Below are positions 52,975 through 61,981 of a stretch of DNA of 64,000 nucleotides, piece after piece. The stretch spans positions 517,294 to 581,293 of the forward strand of contig NZ_LMRF01000001.1 of the NCBI RefSeq assembly GCF_001424755.1, given 5' to 3'. The first letter of the stretch is position 1. Each line of letters opens with the position of its first letter. A program made the position numbers and the translations under genes. The notes under the pieces are model-generated. The model was given only the letters and a program-made list of their open reading frames with translations, was not told the DNA's origin and did not search any database. The DNA is from Marmoricola sp. Leaf446 (lineage in GTDB: Bacteria > Actinomycetota > Actinomycetes > Propionibacteriales > Nocardioidaceae).

Positions 52975-53607
52975 ATGGACATGACCTCGCGCGTCCCCGA
53001 CTGGCTGACCCCGGTCGCCTGGACCTACCTCGCCGCCTCGCTGCTCAGTGCCGGATACCTCGCCGTCGTCCTGCTGCGTCGGGGGAGGAGGGGGCACCCG
53101 GCCACCGCACTGGTCTGGGTCACGGCCGCGCTCTACCTCGGTCCGGCCGCGGTGGTGCTGCACCACCGCTACGGGGGCCGCGACGACGCCGACCGGCCCC
53201 GCGGGCTCGGAGGGCTGCCCGGCGGCGGGGCCTCGGCGCTGGCCCACCTGGTCGGTGTGCCGCTCGTGGTCGCCTCGGGCGTCACCATCGCCGGGATCGA
53301 CCTGTGGGTCATGATCCTGACCATCGGCGTGCTCGCGATCGCGCTGCTCTTCGCCTACGAACGTGTCGTGACCCGGGGCGGGTCGACCCCGGCCGTGGCC
53401 GCCACGGCGGCCGTCGCCACGGTGCTCGCGTTCGACGTCGGCATGGGTGGCTGGATGGTGCTGCTGCACTACAACGCCTTCATGCCGCCCGCCACGGCCG
53501 GCACGTTCTGGTTCCTGATGCAGCTCGGGATCCTGCTCGGGCTGGTCACGGCCTACCCGGCGGTGGCGTGGCTGCACCGCCGTGGCTCGGCCGCGGTCGC
53601 GGTGTGA
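52975..53607 (+). CDS. DUF4396 family membrane protein
   Basis: A 210-residue membrane protein with five or six helices. The C-terminal half matches the DUF4396 pattern: FDVGMGGWMVLLHYNAFMPP, then FWFLMQLGILLGLVTAYP and a final WLHRRG. His and Met residues in the first of these could bind a metal such as copper (inference). Function unknown. Convergent with the CBS gene. Confidence 0.8.
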   Translation: MDMTSRVPDWLTPVAWTYLAASLLSAGYLAVVLLRRGRRGHPATALVWVTAALYLGPAAVVLHHRYGGRDDADRPRGLGGLPGGGASALAHLVGVPLVVASGVTIAGIDLWVMILTIGVLAIALLFAYERVVTRGGSTPAVAATAAVATVLAFDVGMGGWMVLLHYNAFMPPATAGTFWFLMQLGILLGLVTAYPAVAWLHRRGSAAVAV

Positions 53608-53626
53608 GAGCGCGGCCGCCCGGGTC

Positions 53627-54058
53627 TCAGGTCTGGTGGACGTAGGAGTCGAGCTGGTCGCGCTCGAAGGTCAGCTGGGTGATCCGGCTCTTGACCACGT
53701 CGCCGATGCTGACCACGCCGACCAGGCGGTCCTCGGTGACCACCGGCACGTGCCGGATGCGCCGCTCGGTCATCAGCGACATCAGCTCGTCGAGGTCGTG
53801 CTCGGGCTCGCAGGTGTGGACCCGCGCGGTCATGATCTCGCCGACCTGCGCCTCGAGGACGTCCTCGCGGTCGCGCAGGCGGCGTACGACGTCGCGCTCG
53901 CTGACGATGCCGTCCACGGAGGTGCCGTCGGCGCTGACCACGACGGCGCCGATGTTGTGCTCGGCCAGCAGCGCCACCAGCTCGCGCACGCCCGCGTCGG
54001 GAGCGATCGTGACCACATCGCCGCTGCTCTTGCCCTTGATGACGTCCTGGATCCTCAC
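53627..54058 (-). CDS. tandem CBS domain protein
   Basis: A 143-residue protein made of two CBS domains (about 10-65 and 78-135), each with the typical G-x-V-S-x-R/G-D pattern (DGIVSERDVVR, VGVVSIGDVVK). CBS pairs bind adenosine nucleotides and sense energy state. It has no attached enzyme. GAGGAGG precedes the GTG start. Confidence 0.92.
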   Translation of the reverse strand: MRIQDVIKGKSSGDVVTIAPDAGVRELVALLAEHNIGAVVVSADGTSVDGIVSERDVVRRLRDREDVLEAQVGEIMTARVHTCEPEHDLDELMSLMTERRIRHVPVVTEDRLVGVVSIGDVVKSRITQLTFERDQLDSYVHQT

Positions 54059-54153
54059 GGTGACCTCCTCGACGCTGCCTGCCCGCGGTGGGTGCGACGA
54101 CCCTAGTGTCGACGGCCGGGCAGCGACAGGGGCAAAAGCCACCGTGGCGAGGG

Positions 54154-55014
54154 TCAGTCGACCGGCTCGCCCCGGCGGGCGCTGAGGTCGTGCACGGTGC
54201 CGCCCGGGTGGGGGTCCTCGTGGTCGGCGAGCGAGCCGAGGAAGGCCAGGGCCTGGTCGTGCAGCTTGCCGTTGCTGGCCATCGCGGAGCCGCCCGTGGG
54301 GCCGGGGTCGCCGTCGAGCGAGGTGAAGACCCCGCCCGCCTCGCGCACGATGACGTCGAGCGCGGCCATGTCGTAGACCTCGAGCTCGGGCTCGGTGGCG
54401 ATGTCGACGGCCCCCTCGGCGAGCAGCATGTAGGACCAGAAGTCGCCGTACGCCCGGGTCCGCCACACCCGCCGCGACAGCGCCAGGAAGTCGTCGAGCC
54501 GGCCGCGCTCGTCCCAGCCCGAGAGCGAGGAGTAGGCCAGCGACGCGTCCTCGATGCGGGAGACGTCGCTGACCTGGCACGCGGTCGCCCGCAGCAGCGA
54601 CCGGCCGGTCCACGCGCCGCCGCCCTTCATCGCCCACCAGCGACGGTTGAGCATCGGGGCCGAGACCACGCCGACGACGACCTCGTCGTCGACCATGAGC
54701 GAGATCAGGGTCGCCCAGACGGGCACGCCGCGGACGAAGTTCTTGGTGCCGTCGATCGGGTCGACCACCCAGCGCCGCTGGCTGTGGCCGCTCGAGCCCT
54801 GCTCCTCGCCCAGCACGGCGTCACGGGGTCGGGCCCGTGACAGGGTGCGGCGGATGCCCTCCTCGACGGTCCGGTCCGCGTCGGTGACGGGCGTGAGGTC
54901 GGGCTTGGTCATCACGTGCAGGTCGAGCGCCTTGAACCGGCTCTCCGACGTGGAGTCGGCGTCGTCCGCCATCACGTGGGCGAGCCGGAGGTCGTCGGTG
55001 AAGTCGGACGGCAT
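54154..55014 (-). CDS. hisN: inositol monophosphatase-family phosphatase, likely histidinol-phosphatase
   Basis: A 286-residue Mg-dependent phosphatase. Metal ligands are in VLGEEQG (Glu near 70), DPIDGTKNF (85-93) and YDMAALDVIVREAGG. The overall form and length match the actinobacterial HisN proteins that dephosphorylate histidinol-phosphate, which in related genomes lie near aroA and rsgA as here. Inositol-phosphatase activity cannot be excluded. Confidence 0.85.
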   Translation of the reverse strand: MPSDFTDDLRLAHVMADDADSTSESRFKALDLHVMTKPDLTPVTDADRTVEEGIRRTLSRARPRDAVLGEEQGSSGHSQRRWVVDPIDGTKNFVRGVPVWATLISLMVDDEVVVGVVSAPMLNRRWWAMKGGGAWTGRSLLRATACQVSDVSRIEDASLAYSSLSGWDERGRLDDFLALSRRVWRTRAYGDFWSYMLLAEGAVDIATEPELEVYDMAALDVIVREAGGVFTSLDGDPGPTGGSAMASNGKLHDQALAFLGSLADHEDPHPGGTVHDLSARRGEPVD

Positions 55015-55111
55015 GAGGCACAGGGTATGCGGCAGCGGACCCTCCCAGCGGCCAGGACGTCGTCGGCAGACTCACAGGCCCCTCACAGGCCCTGCCGATA
55101 GTTTCCGGTTC

Positions 55112-55576
55112 ATGGAGATCAACGGCATCCCCGCCCACCCCCTCGTGATCCACGCCGCGGTCGTCCTCGTGCCGCTGGCGGCGCTGTCGGTGATCGCCTT
55201 CGTCGTGCCGCGATGGCGCGCGGCCGCGCGCTGGCCGGCGCTCGTCCTGACCGTCGTGGCCACCGTCGCGGTCCAGCTGGCCACCCTCACCGGGGAGAAC
55301 CTCGAGGAGACCCGCGGCCCCGACAACGCGCTGATCCACGAGCACGCCGAGTGGGGCGAGCGGCTGCAGGTCCTGATGTACGTCCTGGCGGTGCTGGTGG
55401 TCGTGGCGTTCCTGGTGATGCCGGTCGTGCACCGCGCCACGGGTCGCGACCGGCCGGCCCGCGTCGCGGTGCTGGAGAAGCCGCTGATGGTGCTGCTGCC
55501 GCTGCTCGCGGTCGCGGCCGTGGTGATCGTCGTGATCACCGGCGACCTCGGCGCGCAGTCGGTCTGGGGCGGCTAG
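55112..55576 (+). CDS. DUF2231 family membrane protein
   Basis: A 154-residue protein with four membrane helices and the DUF2231 opening INGIPAHPLVIHAAVVLVPLA. A central GENLEETRG is on the outer or inner loop, with His residues (HEHAEWGE) that might bind heme or metal. Function unknown. TAGTTT lies seven bases before the ATG, pointing to a leaderless transcript. Its stop codon directly abuts the rsgA stop. Confidence 0.85.
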   Translation: MEINGIPAHPLVIHAAVVLVPLAALSVIAFVVPRWRAAARWPALVLTVVATVAVQLATLTGENLEETRGPDNALIHEHAEWGERLQVLMYVLAVLVVVAFLVMPVVHRATGRDRPARVAVLEKPLMVLLPLLAVAAVVIVVITGDLGAQSVWGG

Positions 55577-56569
55577 CTAGTACGCCGCGCCGGACTCGCG
55601 CGAGGCGAGCAGCCGCCGGAACGACCGCACCCGGTCGACCTGCTGCCCGGTGGCCTCGTCGAGGCCGCACTCGGGCTCGCCGTCGCCGTGGGTGCAGCCG
55701 CGCGGGCACGACCGGGTCAGCTCGTGGAGGTCGTCGAAGGCCTCGATCAGCTGGTCCGGGTCGACGTGGTTGAGGCCGAAGGAGCGGATGCCCGGGGTGT
55801 CGACGATCCAGCCGTCACCGGGCAGTGCGAGCAGCAGCGCGCTGGTGCTGGTGTGGCGGCCTCGTCCGGTCACCGCGTTCACCACGCCGACCTCGCGGGA
55901 GGCGTCGGGCACCAGCGCGTTGACCAGGGTCGACTTGCCGACGCCGCTGTGCCCGAGCAGCACGCTGGTCCGCCCGGCCAGCCGCTCGCGCAGCTCGGCG
56001 AGGTCGGCGCCGCGCTGGGTCACGACGTACGGCACCCCGAGCGGGCGGTAGGCCTCGAGCACCGGCTCGGGGTCGGCCAGGTCGGCCTTGGTGAGCACGA
56101 GCAGCGGCGACATGCCCGCGGCGTACGCCGCCACGAGGGCCCGGTCGACCAGGCCCTGGCGCGGCTCGGGGTCGGCCAGCGCGGTGACCACCACGAGCTG
56201 GTCGGCGTTGGCGACGATGACGCGCTCGACGGGGTCGTCGTCGTCGGCCGTGCGGCGCAGCACGGTGAGCCGCTCGTCGACGAGCACGATGCGCGCCAGC
56301 GAGCCGTCGTCGCCGGAGACGTCGCCGACCAGCCGGACGCGGTCGCCCACCACGACGCCCTTGCGCCCCAGGGGGCGTGACTTCATGGCCATGACCACCG
56401 ACTGGTCGCCCCCGACGAGGCGACAGGTGTAGCGGCCCCGGTCGACGGTGACGACGACGGCGGGGACGGCGTCGTCGTAGGTCGGCCGGTCCTTGGTGCG
56501 GGGCCGGGTCCGTCGGCGGGGCCGTTCGTAGGACTCGGGGTCCTCGGCGCCGTAGCGCCCCGTGCTCAC
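55577..56569 (-). CDS. rsgA: ribosome small subunit-dependent GTPase RsgA
   Basis: A 330-residue circularly permuted GTPase: OB-fold N-terminus, then G4 LTKAD, G1 GHSGVGKSTLVNAL, G3 DTPGIRSFG and a C-terminal zinc domain with CPRGCTHGDGEPECGL. It matures the 30S subunit by releasing assembly factors. The N-terminus carries an Arg-rich extension (YERPRRRTRPRTKDRP). It starts five bases after aroA, the order common in actinobacteria. Confidence 0.95.
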   Translation of the reverse strand: MSTGRYGAEDPESYERPRRRTRPRTKDRPTYDDAVPAVVVTVDRGRYTCRLVGGDQSVVMAMKSRPLGRKGVVVGDRVRLVGDVSGDDGSLARIVLVDERLTVLRRTADDDDPVERVIVANADQLVVVTALADPEPRQGLVDRALVAAYAAGMSPLLVLTKADLADPEPVLEAYRPLGVPYVVTQRGADLAELRERLAGRTSVLLGHSGVGKSTLVNALVPDASREVGVVNAVTGRGRHTSTSALLLALPGDGWIVDTPGIRSFGLNHVDPDQLIEAFDDLHELTRSCPRGCTHGDGEPECGLDEATGQQVDRVRSFRRLLASRESGAAY

Positions 56570-56573
56570 CGGG

Positions 56574-57869
56574 TCACCCGGGGAACAGCCCCGACCAGGC
56601 GTCGGCGAAGCCCGGGAACGTCTTGGACGTCGTCTCGACGTTCTCGACCAGGACACCCTCGACCCGCGAGCCCACCACGACGGCCGCGTGGGCCATCCGG
56701 TGGTCGGCGTAGGTCTTGAACTCACCGCCGTGCATCGGAGCCGGCGCGATCGACAGGCCGTCGTCGTGCTCGGTGACCGAGGCGCCGAGGCCACGCAGCT
56801 CGACGGCGAGGGCGGTGAGCCGGTCGGTCTCGTGGCCGCGGATGTGGGCCACGCCGCGCAGTCGCGAGGGCGAGTCGGCCACGGCGCAGAGCGCGGCGAC
56901 GGCGGGGGTGAGCTCGCCGACGTCGTGCAGGTCGGCGTCGATGCCGCGGACCTCGCCGGTGCCGGTCACGGTGAGCCCCTCGTCGTCCAGCGCGACCTCG
57001 CCGCCCATCCGGGCCAGCAGGTCGCGCAGGGCGTCGCCGGCCTGGGTGGTGCCCGACGGCCAGCCGGGCACGCTCACCCGGCCGCCGCTGGTCAGCGCCA
57101 GCATCACGAAGGGCGCGGCGTTGGAGAGGTCGGGCTCGATGGTGACGTCGGCCGCGCGGACCGGCTGCGGGACGACGAGCCAGTGGTCCGGGCGGCTGTC
57201 GTCGACCTCGACGCCGTGCTCGCGCAGGCAGGCCACGGTCATGTCGATGTGGGGGAGCGAGGGCACGGGTGGTCCGTCGTGGACGACCTCCACGCCCCCG
57301 TCGTACGCCGCCCCGGCGAGCAGCAGCGCGGAGACGAACTGGCTCGACGCCGACGCGTCGATGACGACACGACCGCCGGCCACCGTGCCGCGACCGCGGA
57401 CCTCGAAGGGCAGCGTGCCGCGGTCGCCGTCGTCGACCTCGACGCCGAGGCCGCGCAGGGCGTCCAGCACCGCCGACATCGGGCGGGTGCGGGCGTGGGG
57501 GTCACCGTCGAAGGAGACGGTGCCCTCGGCCAGGGCCGCGACCGGCGGCACGAACCGCATCACAGTGCCGGCCAGCCCGCAGTCGACCGCCCCGGCGCCG
57601 AGGCGGCCGGGGGTGACGGTCCAGTCGGCACCGGACGTGTCGACGGCCGCCCCCAGGGTGGTGAGGGCGGCCGCCATCAGCTCGGTGTCGCGCGAGCGCA
57701 GGGCACGGCGTACGACGGACGGGCCGTCGGAGAGCGCCGCGAGCACGAGCGCCCGGTTGGTCAGCGACTTCGACCCCGGCAGCGCGACGGTCGCGGAGAC
57801 CGGCTGCCGCGCCGTCGGGGCGGGCCACAGCGACGCCTGGGACGCGGGGGACGGCTCGGGGGCGCTCAC
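56574..57869 (-). CDS. aroA: 3-phosphoshikimate 1-carboxyvinyltransferase (EPSP synthase)
   Basis: A 431-residue enzyme of the shikimate pathway that joins shikimate-3-phosphate and phosphoenolpyruvate. Markers are [17 protein letters not shown] (29-45), [17 protein letters not shown] (the glycine/phosphate loop) and [12 protein letters not shown] near the C-terminus. It is followed by rsgA after four bases. The start is GTG. Confidence 0.97.
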   Translation of the reverse strand: MSAPEPSPASQASLWPAPTARQPVSATVALPGSKSLTNRALVLAALSDGPSVVRRALRSRDTELMAAALTTLGAAVDTSGADWTVTPGRLGAGAVDCGLAGTVMRFVPPVAALAEGTVSFDGDPHARTRPMSAVLDALRGLGVEVDDGDRGTLPFEVRGRGTVAGGRVVIDASASSQFVSALLLAGAAYDGGVEVVHDGPPVPSLPHIDMTVACLREHGVEVDDSRPDHWLVVPQPVRAADVTIEPDLSNAAPFVMLALTSGGRVSVPGWPSGTTQAGDALRDLLARMGGEVALDDEGLTVTGTGEVRGIDADLHDVGELTPAVAALCAVADSPSRLRGVAHIRGHETDRLTALAVELRGLGASVTEHDDGLSIAPAPMHGGEFKTYADHRMAHAAVVVGSRVEGVLVENVETTSKTFPGFADAWSGLFPG

Positions 57870-57878
57870 GCGCCGAGA

Positions 57879-58412
57879 CTACGAGGCGACGGACTTCGCG
57901 GCGAGCTTGGCCTGCAGCCGGGTCTCGCGGGCGAGGTGCTTGGCCTCGCGACGCGCGGACTGGCCGGCCGACTGGGCGCGGTAGACGACGCCGGGCTGGC
58001 CGGCGGTGTCGACCGCCGCGAGCACGAGCCCGCCGAGGATCGAGAGGTTCTTGAAGAAGTGGAACATCTGCTCCTGCTTGGCCTCGGGGTCCGACTCCTC
58101 CCAGAAGGCGTGACCGGCGACCGTGGTGGGCGCCAGCGAGGCGGCGAGCACGGCCGAGGACAGCCGGGGGGCGCGGCCACGGGCCAGCGAGACGGCCGCG
58201 ATCAGCTGGGCGGCGGCGTTGAGGCGGACCAGGGTCACCGGGTCCTTGGGCAGCGAGACCTGCGGGGCCGCCTGCTCCACGGCCGGCACGAGCTTGTCGA
58301 TGACCGGCTTGGACTTCTCGGCCAGGGCGGGGGCGTTGCGCAGCCCGGCCACGGCACCGACCGCGAACGTCGAGGCGAGCATGGGACGGGCGAGCAGGCG
58401 GATGAGAGTCAT
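57879..58412 (-). CDS. DoxX family membrane protein
   Basis: A 177-residue protein of the DoxX family with four hydrophobic segments (about 8-25, 65-78, 85-103 and 121-137). It includes GHAFWEESDPEAKQEQMFHFFKNLSILGG, a pattern seen in actinobacterial DoxX proteins. A basic C-terminal helix (ARREAKHLARETRLQAKLAAK) follows. Some members work in redox balance at the membrane; the role here is unknown. Ends ten bases before aroA begins. Confidence 0.85.
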   Translation of the reverse strand: MTLIRLLARPMLASTFAVGAVAGLRNAPALAEKSKPVIDKLVPAVEQAAPQVSLPKDPVTLVRLNAAAQLIAAVSLARGRAPRLSSAVLAASLAPTTVAGHAFWEESDPEAKQEQMFHFFKNLSILGGLVLAAVDTAGQPGVVYRAQSAGQSARREAKHLARETRLQAKLAAKSVAS

Positions 58413-58472
58413 GGGTAGGGGTTACCCCGTGAGCCCGTGCTCAACCCACCGGGCGGCGGCACGGCTGCGCGG

Positions 58473-60131
58473 CTACAGCCGCAGCTGCACCGCGTTGTTC
58501 GTCGTCACCGGGTCCCGCCAGCCGTCGGGCTCGCCGAGGACGACGTCGACGACGGTGCCCAGGTCGGCGGTGAGCTCGAGGTCGAACCCGGTCTGCGAGG
58601 GCGTGGCGGTGCAGCTCACGGCGGCGCCGCCGCCGGTGCACCCTGCTCCGAGCGGGCGCAGCGTGCCCGCGCTGGTGCGGACCGAGAGCGTCACCGACCG
58701 TCCTGCGGGCACCCCGCTGACGGTGACCGAGACCCGGGCCCGGCCCGCGGTCGTGGCGGCCAGGGTGGCGGTGACGGCCGTGTCGGACCGGCGTACGCCG
58801 CCCGCGTCCACCCCCTGGGTCGGCCGGGGGCGCGACGCGGCCGACCGCTGGCCCCCCGGCGAGGCCGGCGCACGGCCGTCGGCCCCGGCGCGCTCGGAGC
58901 CGCCCGAGCCGGCGTCGCTCCCGCCCGCCGGCCCGTCGGTCCCGGGCGCCCCGGTGGGGTCCGAGGGACCCGACGTGGCGGGCGCGGTGGTGGCCACCGC
59001 CGGCGTCGCCGACGGGTCCGGCTGCCGCGACGGGTCGGGGCGGGCGGTCGTGGGCTCGGTCGAGGTCGACGTCGGGGCCGGGCGCGGCGAGGCGACCTCC
59101 TGCGACGTGGCGGCCTCCGGAGGGCGGTCGCGCTGCTCGACGACGTAGGCCGTGCCGGTCGCGACGGCCAGCGCCGTGGCCCCCGCCGCGACGGTCACGC
59201 CGGCCGGCGCCGCGTGGGCGACGACCGCGTCGCGCACGCGCCCGACCAGCTGGGCGACGAGGTGGCCGCCCGGCAGCAGGCCGGCACCCGCCGCGGCCGC
59301 GCCTGCGGTGCCCACGCCCAGCCCCGAGAGGTACGCCGCGGCGGCACCGCCGAGGACGACGGGGCCCAGCAGGCCCGAGAGCGAGGAGTTGACCTCGCGC
59401 AGCTCGAGGTAGACCCCGGTGCACGGCAGGCAGACGTCGAGGTGGTCCTCCACCTTGCGGACGTCACGGCGGGCCAGCGCGCCGCGGACGAAGCCGCCGA
59501 GCCGCTCGCGCGCCGCGACGCAGTCGGCGGGCAGCTCGTCGGGGTCGCCGGTGTGGTGCATCGTCAGGAACGCCTGGCGCAGGCCCTCGCGGGCGCGGTA
59601 GGCCAGCGCGGAGACCGAGTTGGGGCTCAGGTCGAGCAGGGGCGCGATGTCGGCGGGCTTGTCGTTCTCGACCTCGAGGTGCCACAGCACCAGCTGCCAG
59701 CGCTCGGGCAGCGAGGCGAAGGCCCGGGCCGCGGCCCCGCCCTCGAACGCCGCGACGGCCGGGTCGACGAAGGGGACCCCGTCGTCGAGCTCGTCGAGGT
59801 CGTCGGTGGTGGTGACGCGGCGGGTACGCCGGATCCGGTCGACGTGCAGCCGCCGCACGGCGGTGAGCAGGTAGGCGCGGAACGCCTCGTCGGGCCCGCC
59901 GCCGCCCTGGAGCACGACGAGGGTCTTGGTGAACGCCTCCGAGACCAGGTCGTCGGCGTCCGGTCCCCGCACCAGCGCCCGGGCCAGCCGCTCCGCCGCC
60001 CCGACGTGGCGGGCGAACAGGGTGCCGAAGGCGTCGGTGTCACCACCGCGCACGCGGGCGATCAGCTCGGCGTCCGAGGACCCGTCTGCCGGGTCGGGGG
60101 ACGCCTCGGTGGTGAGCTCGCCCGCGGCCAT
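58473..60131 (-). CDS. ECF sigma factor fused to a zinc anti-sigma-like and extracellular domain
   Basis: A 552-residue fusion. Residues 1-190 form an ECF sigma factor: region 2 PDADDLVSEAFTKTLVVL and region 4 ADIAPLLDLSPNSVSALAYR. Residues about 205-245 carry HLDVCLPC, the HxxxCxxC motif of zinc anti-sigma domains. Hydrophobic stretches at about 250-285 and 310-330 could cross the membrane. The last 200 residues are Pro/Ser/Thr-rich, then a beta-sandwich-like end (VTVSGVPAGRSVTLSVR). Sensor, anti-sigma and sigma thus occur in one chain. Confidence 0.88.
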   Translation of the reverse strand: MAAGELTTEASPDPADGSSDAELIARVRGGDTDAFGTLFARHVGAAERLARALVRGPDADDLVSEAFTKTLVVLQGGGGPDEAFRAYLLTAVRRLHVDRIRRTRRVTTTDDLDELDDGVPFVDPAVAAFEGGAAARAFASLPERWQLVLWHLEVENDKPADIAPLLDLSPNSVSALAYRAREGLRQAFLTMHHTGDPDELPADCVAARERLGGFVRGALARRDVRKVEDHLDVCLPCTGVYLELREVNSSLSGLLGPVVLGGAAAAYLSGLGVGTAGAAAAGAGLLPGGHLVAQLVGRVRDAVVAHAAPAGVTVAAGATALAVATGTAYVVEQRDRPPEAATSQEVASPRPAPTSTSTEPTTARPDPSRQPDPSATPAVATTAPATSGPSDPTGAPGTDGPAGGSDAGSGGSERAGADGRAPASPGGQRSAASRPRPTQGVDAGGVRRSDTAVTATLAATTAGRARVSVTVSGVPAGRSVTLSVRTSAGTLRPLGAGCTGGGAAVSCTATPSQTGFDLELTADLGTVVDVVLGEPDGWRDPVTTNNAVQLRL

Positions 60132-60327
60132 GGGCCCATTGTGCCCCGGATCTTCTCCCCGAACCCCGCGTCATGGTCGGTCCTCCGGGCCGTCCCCTCC
60201 CTGGACCGGCGAGAGCGCCGGGGTGGCGCCGGCCTGGGTTCGGCGCCGCACCGGCCGCGGCGTACGTGCGGACAAGGGTCCTGGGAGGGATGCCCGCGCG
60301 GACGCCGCCAGGCCGGTGGGAGGAAGG

Positions 60328-60390
60328 CCGGCGACCACTGGTGCCCAGGTGGTCGCCGGTCCCCGCCAGGGCCCGGCGGGGGACTAGGTT
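60328..60390 (+). promoter_or_regulatory. hairpins and leaderless-type promoter upstream of SRAP
   Basis: Two hairpins lie in series: an 11-bp stem (60328-60338 with 60349-60359) and a 7-bp stem CCCCGCC/GGCGGGG (60361-60367 with 60375-60381). TAGGTT at 60385-60390 follows, seven bases before the ATG. The last fits a -10 element of a leaderless gene. The hairpins would then be upstream of transcription and might be operator or terminator DNA. No LexA box was recognised. Confidence 0.45.
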
Positions 60391-60397
60391 GGCGCGC

Positions 60398-61195
60398 ATG
60401 TGCGGTCGCTACGCCTCGAGCCGTCAGCCCGAGGACCTCGTCGAGGAGTTCGAGGTCCGGCAGCCCGACCTGCCGCGCCTGGAGCCCGACTGGAACGTCG
60501 CCCCCACCAAGGAGGTGTACGCCGTGGTCGAGCGGCCGCCCTCCGGCGAGGGCCGCCCCGACGGCGACGACACCGCCCCCGAGCGGCAGCTGCGTGCGAT
60601 GACGTGGGGCCTGGTGCCGTTCTGGGCCAAGGACCCGTCGATCGGCAGCCGGATGATCAACGCCCGGATGGAGACCGTCGCGGAGAAGCCGGCCTACCGC
60701 CGCGCCTTCGAGCGACGTCGGGCGCTGCTCCCCGCCGACGGCTACTACGAGTGGTACCCCACCTCCGCGCTGACCAAGGCCGGCAAGCCCCGCAAGCAGC
60801 CCTACTTCATCCGGCCCACCGACGGCGGGGTGCTGGCGATGGCGGGGCTCTACGAGATCTGGCGCGACCCCGAGCGCGCCGAGGACGACCCCGACCGCTT
60901 CCGGTGGACCTGCACGGTCATCACGACCGCGGCCGAGGACTCCCTCGGCCGCATCCACGACCGGATGCCGCTGATGCTCACCCCCGACCGCTACGACGCC
61001 TGGCTCGACCCGACCGCGCACGACCACGACGCCCTGCTCGACCTGCTCACCCCGGCCGCGCCCGGCCGGCTCGAGGCCTTCCCGGTCCCGACGCTGGTCT
61101 CCAACGTGCGCAACAACGGTCCCGAGCTGGTCGAGCCGCTGCCCCTGTCCGACCTGCCCGACGACGCCCCGGCGCCGACCGAGGGACAGGCCTGA
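60398..61195 (+). CDS. SOS response-associated peptidase (SRAP, YedK/HMCES-like)
   Basis: A 265-residue SRAP protein. Catalytic Cys2 follows the initiator Met (MCGRYAS). Asn is in WNVAPTKE, the active-site Glu in GYYEWY and His in RIHDRMPLML. SRAP proteins form a thiazolidine cross-link to abasic sites in single-stranded DNA, shielding them. The start must be this ATG, since Cys2 has to become the N-terminus. A 17-residue insert follows SRPP-like ERPPSGEG. Overlaps the next gene (ATGA). Confidence 0.95.
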   Translation: MCGRYASSRQPEDLVEEFEVRQPDLPRLEPDWNVAPTKEVYAVVERPPSGEGRPDGDDTAPERQLRAMTWGLVPFWAKDPSIGSRMINARMETVAEKPAYRRAFERRRALLPADGYYEWYPTSALTKAGKPRKQPYFIRPTDGGVLAMAGLYEIWRDPERAEDDPDRFRWTCTVITTAAEDSLGRIHDRMPLMLTPDRYDAWLDPTAHDHDALLDLLTPAAPGRLEAFPVPTLVSNVRNNGPELVEPLPLSDLPDDAPAPTEGQA

Positions 61196-61839
61196 TGCCG
61201 GTCGAGCGGCTGGTGGCCACCCCGCGCGGCGACGCCCGTCTCGTCGTACGCCGCGCCAAGCGACCCGTCGCCGGTCTGGTCCTCACCCACGGCGCCGGCG
61301 GCGGGATCGACGCCCCCGACCTGGTCCGCCTGGCCCGGACCCTCCCGCAGCGCGACGTCTCGGTGACGCTGGTGGAGATGCCGTGGCGCGTGGCCGGCAA
61401 GAAGCTCGCCCCGCCGCCTCCGGTCATCGACGAGTGCTACACCGCCGTCCTGGACAACTTGCGCGCCCGCGTGCCGCTGGTGCTGGGCGGCCGCAGCGCG
61501 GGCGCCCGGTCGGCGTGCCGGCTCGCCCGTCGGGTCGGGGCCAGCGCCGTGCTCGCGCTCAGCTTCCCGCTGCACCCGCCCGGGAAGCCCGAGAGGTCGC
61601 GGCTGCCCGAGCTGCTCGGCGCCCGGGTGCGCTCGCTGGTGGTCCAGGGCGAGCGCGATCCGTTCGGCGCGCCGGCGGAGTTCCCCGACGACGTCGACCT
61701 CGTGGTCGTGCCGGACGGCGACCACGGCCTGAAGGTGCGGAAGTCGGCGCCGGTGAGCCAGGCCGAGGCGCTCGACCTGGTGCTCGAGCGGACCTTCGAG
61801 TGGATCGTGCGCGACGTGGTGGGGAATCGTTCGCGCTGA
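61195..61839 (+). CDS. alpha/beta hydrolase (KANL3/Tex30-like)
   Basis: A 214-residue alpha/beta hydrolase of the dienelactone-hydrolase-like group. The nucleophile elbow is GGRSAGAR (Ser near 101), Asp is in GERDPFG and His in GDHGLKV. Oxyanion region LTHGAGGG at 30-37. Function not known. ATGA overlap with SRAP suggests linked expression. The SigR promoter for the next operon lies inside its last codons. Confidence 0.85.
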   Translation: MPVERLVATPRGDARLVVRRAKRPVAGLVLTHGAGGGIDAPDLVRLARTLPQRDVSVTLVEMPWRVAGKKLAPPPPVIDECYTAVLDNLRARVPLVLGGRSAGARSACRLARRVGASAVLALSFPLHPPGKPERSRLPELLGARVRSLVVQGERDPFGAPAEFPDDVDLVVVPDGDHGLKVRKSAPVSQAEALDLVLERTFEWIVRDVVGNRSR

Positions 61840-61848
61840 CCTGCCGTT
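61823..61848 (+). promoter_or_regulatory. SigR-type promoter (GGAAT-N18-GTT)
   Basis: GGAAT at 61823-61827, exactly 18 bases, then GTT at 61846-61848 match the consensus for SigR/SigH promoters in actinobacteria. It points at sigR itself and so forms a positive autoregulatory loop under thiol-oxidative stress. It lies at the end of the preceding hydrolase gene. Transcripts from here would include the GTG at 61898 as a possible upstream start. Confidence 0.85.
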
Positions 61849-61981
61849 GTACCCCTCGACCGTCGTCCCACACCCGTCCGAGAGGGGAGTCGTCCGCGTG
61901 CTGTGCACCCTGGAGAGGCCCGACCTGGAGCGTTCCGTCGAGCCCACCGTCTTCCGCGCCGCCCCGGTAGGCTGGAACGCG

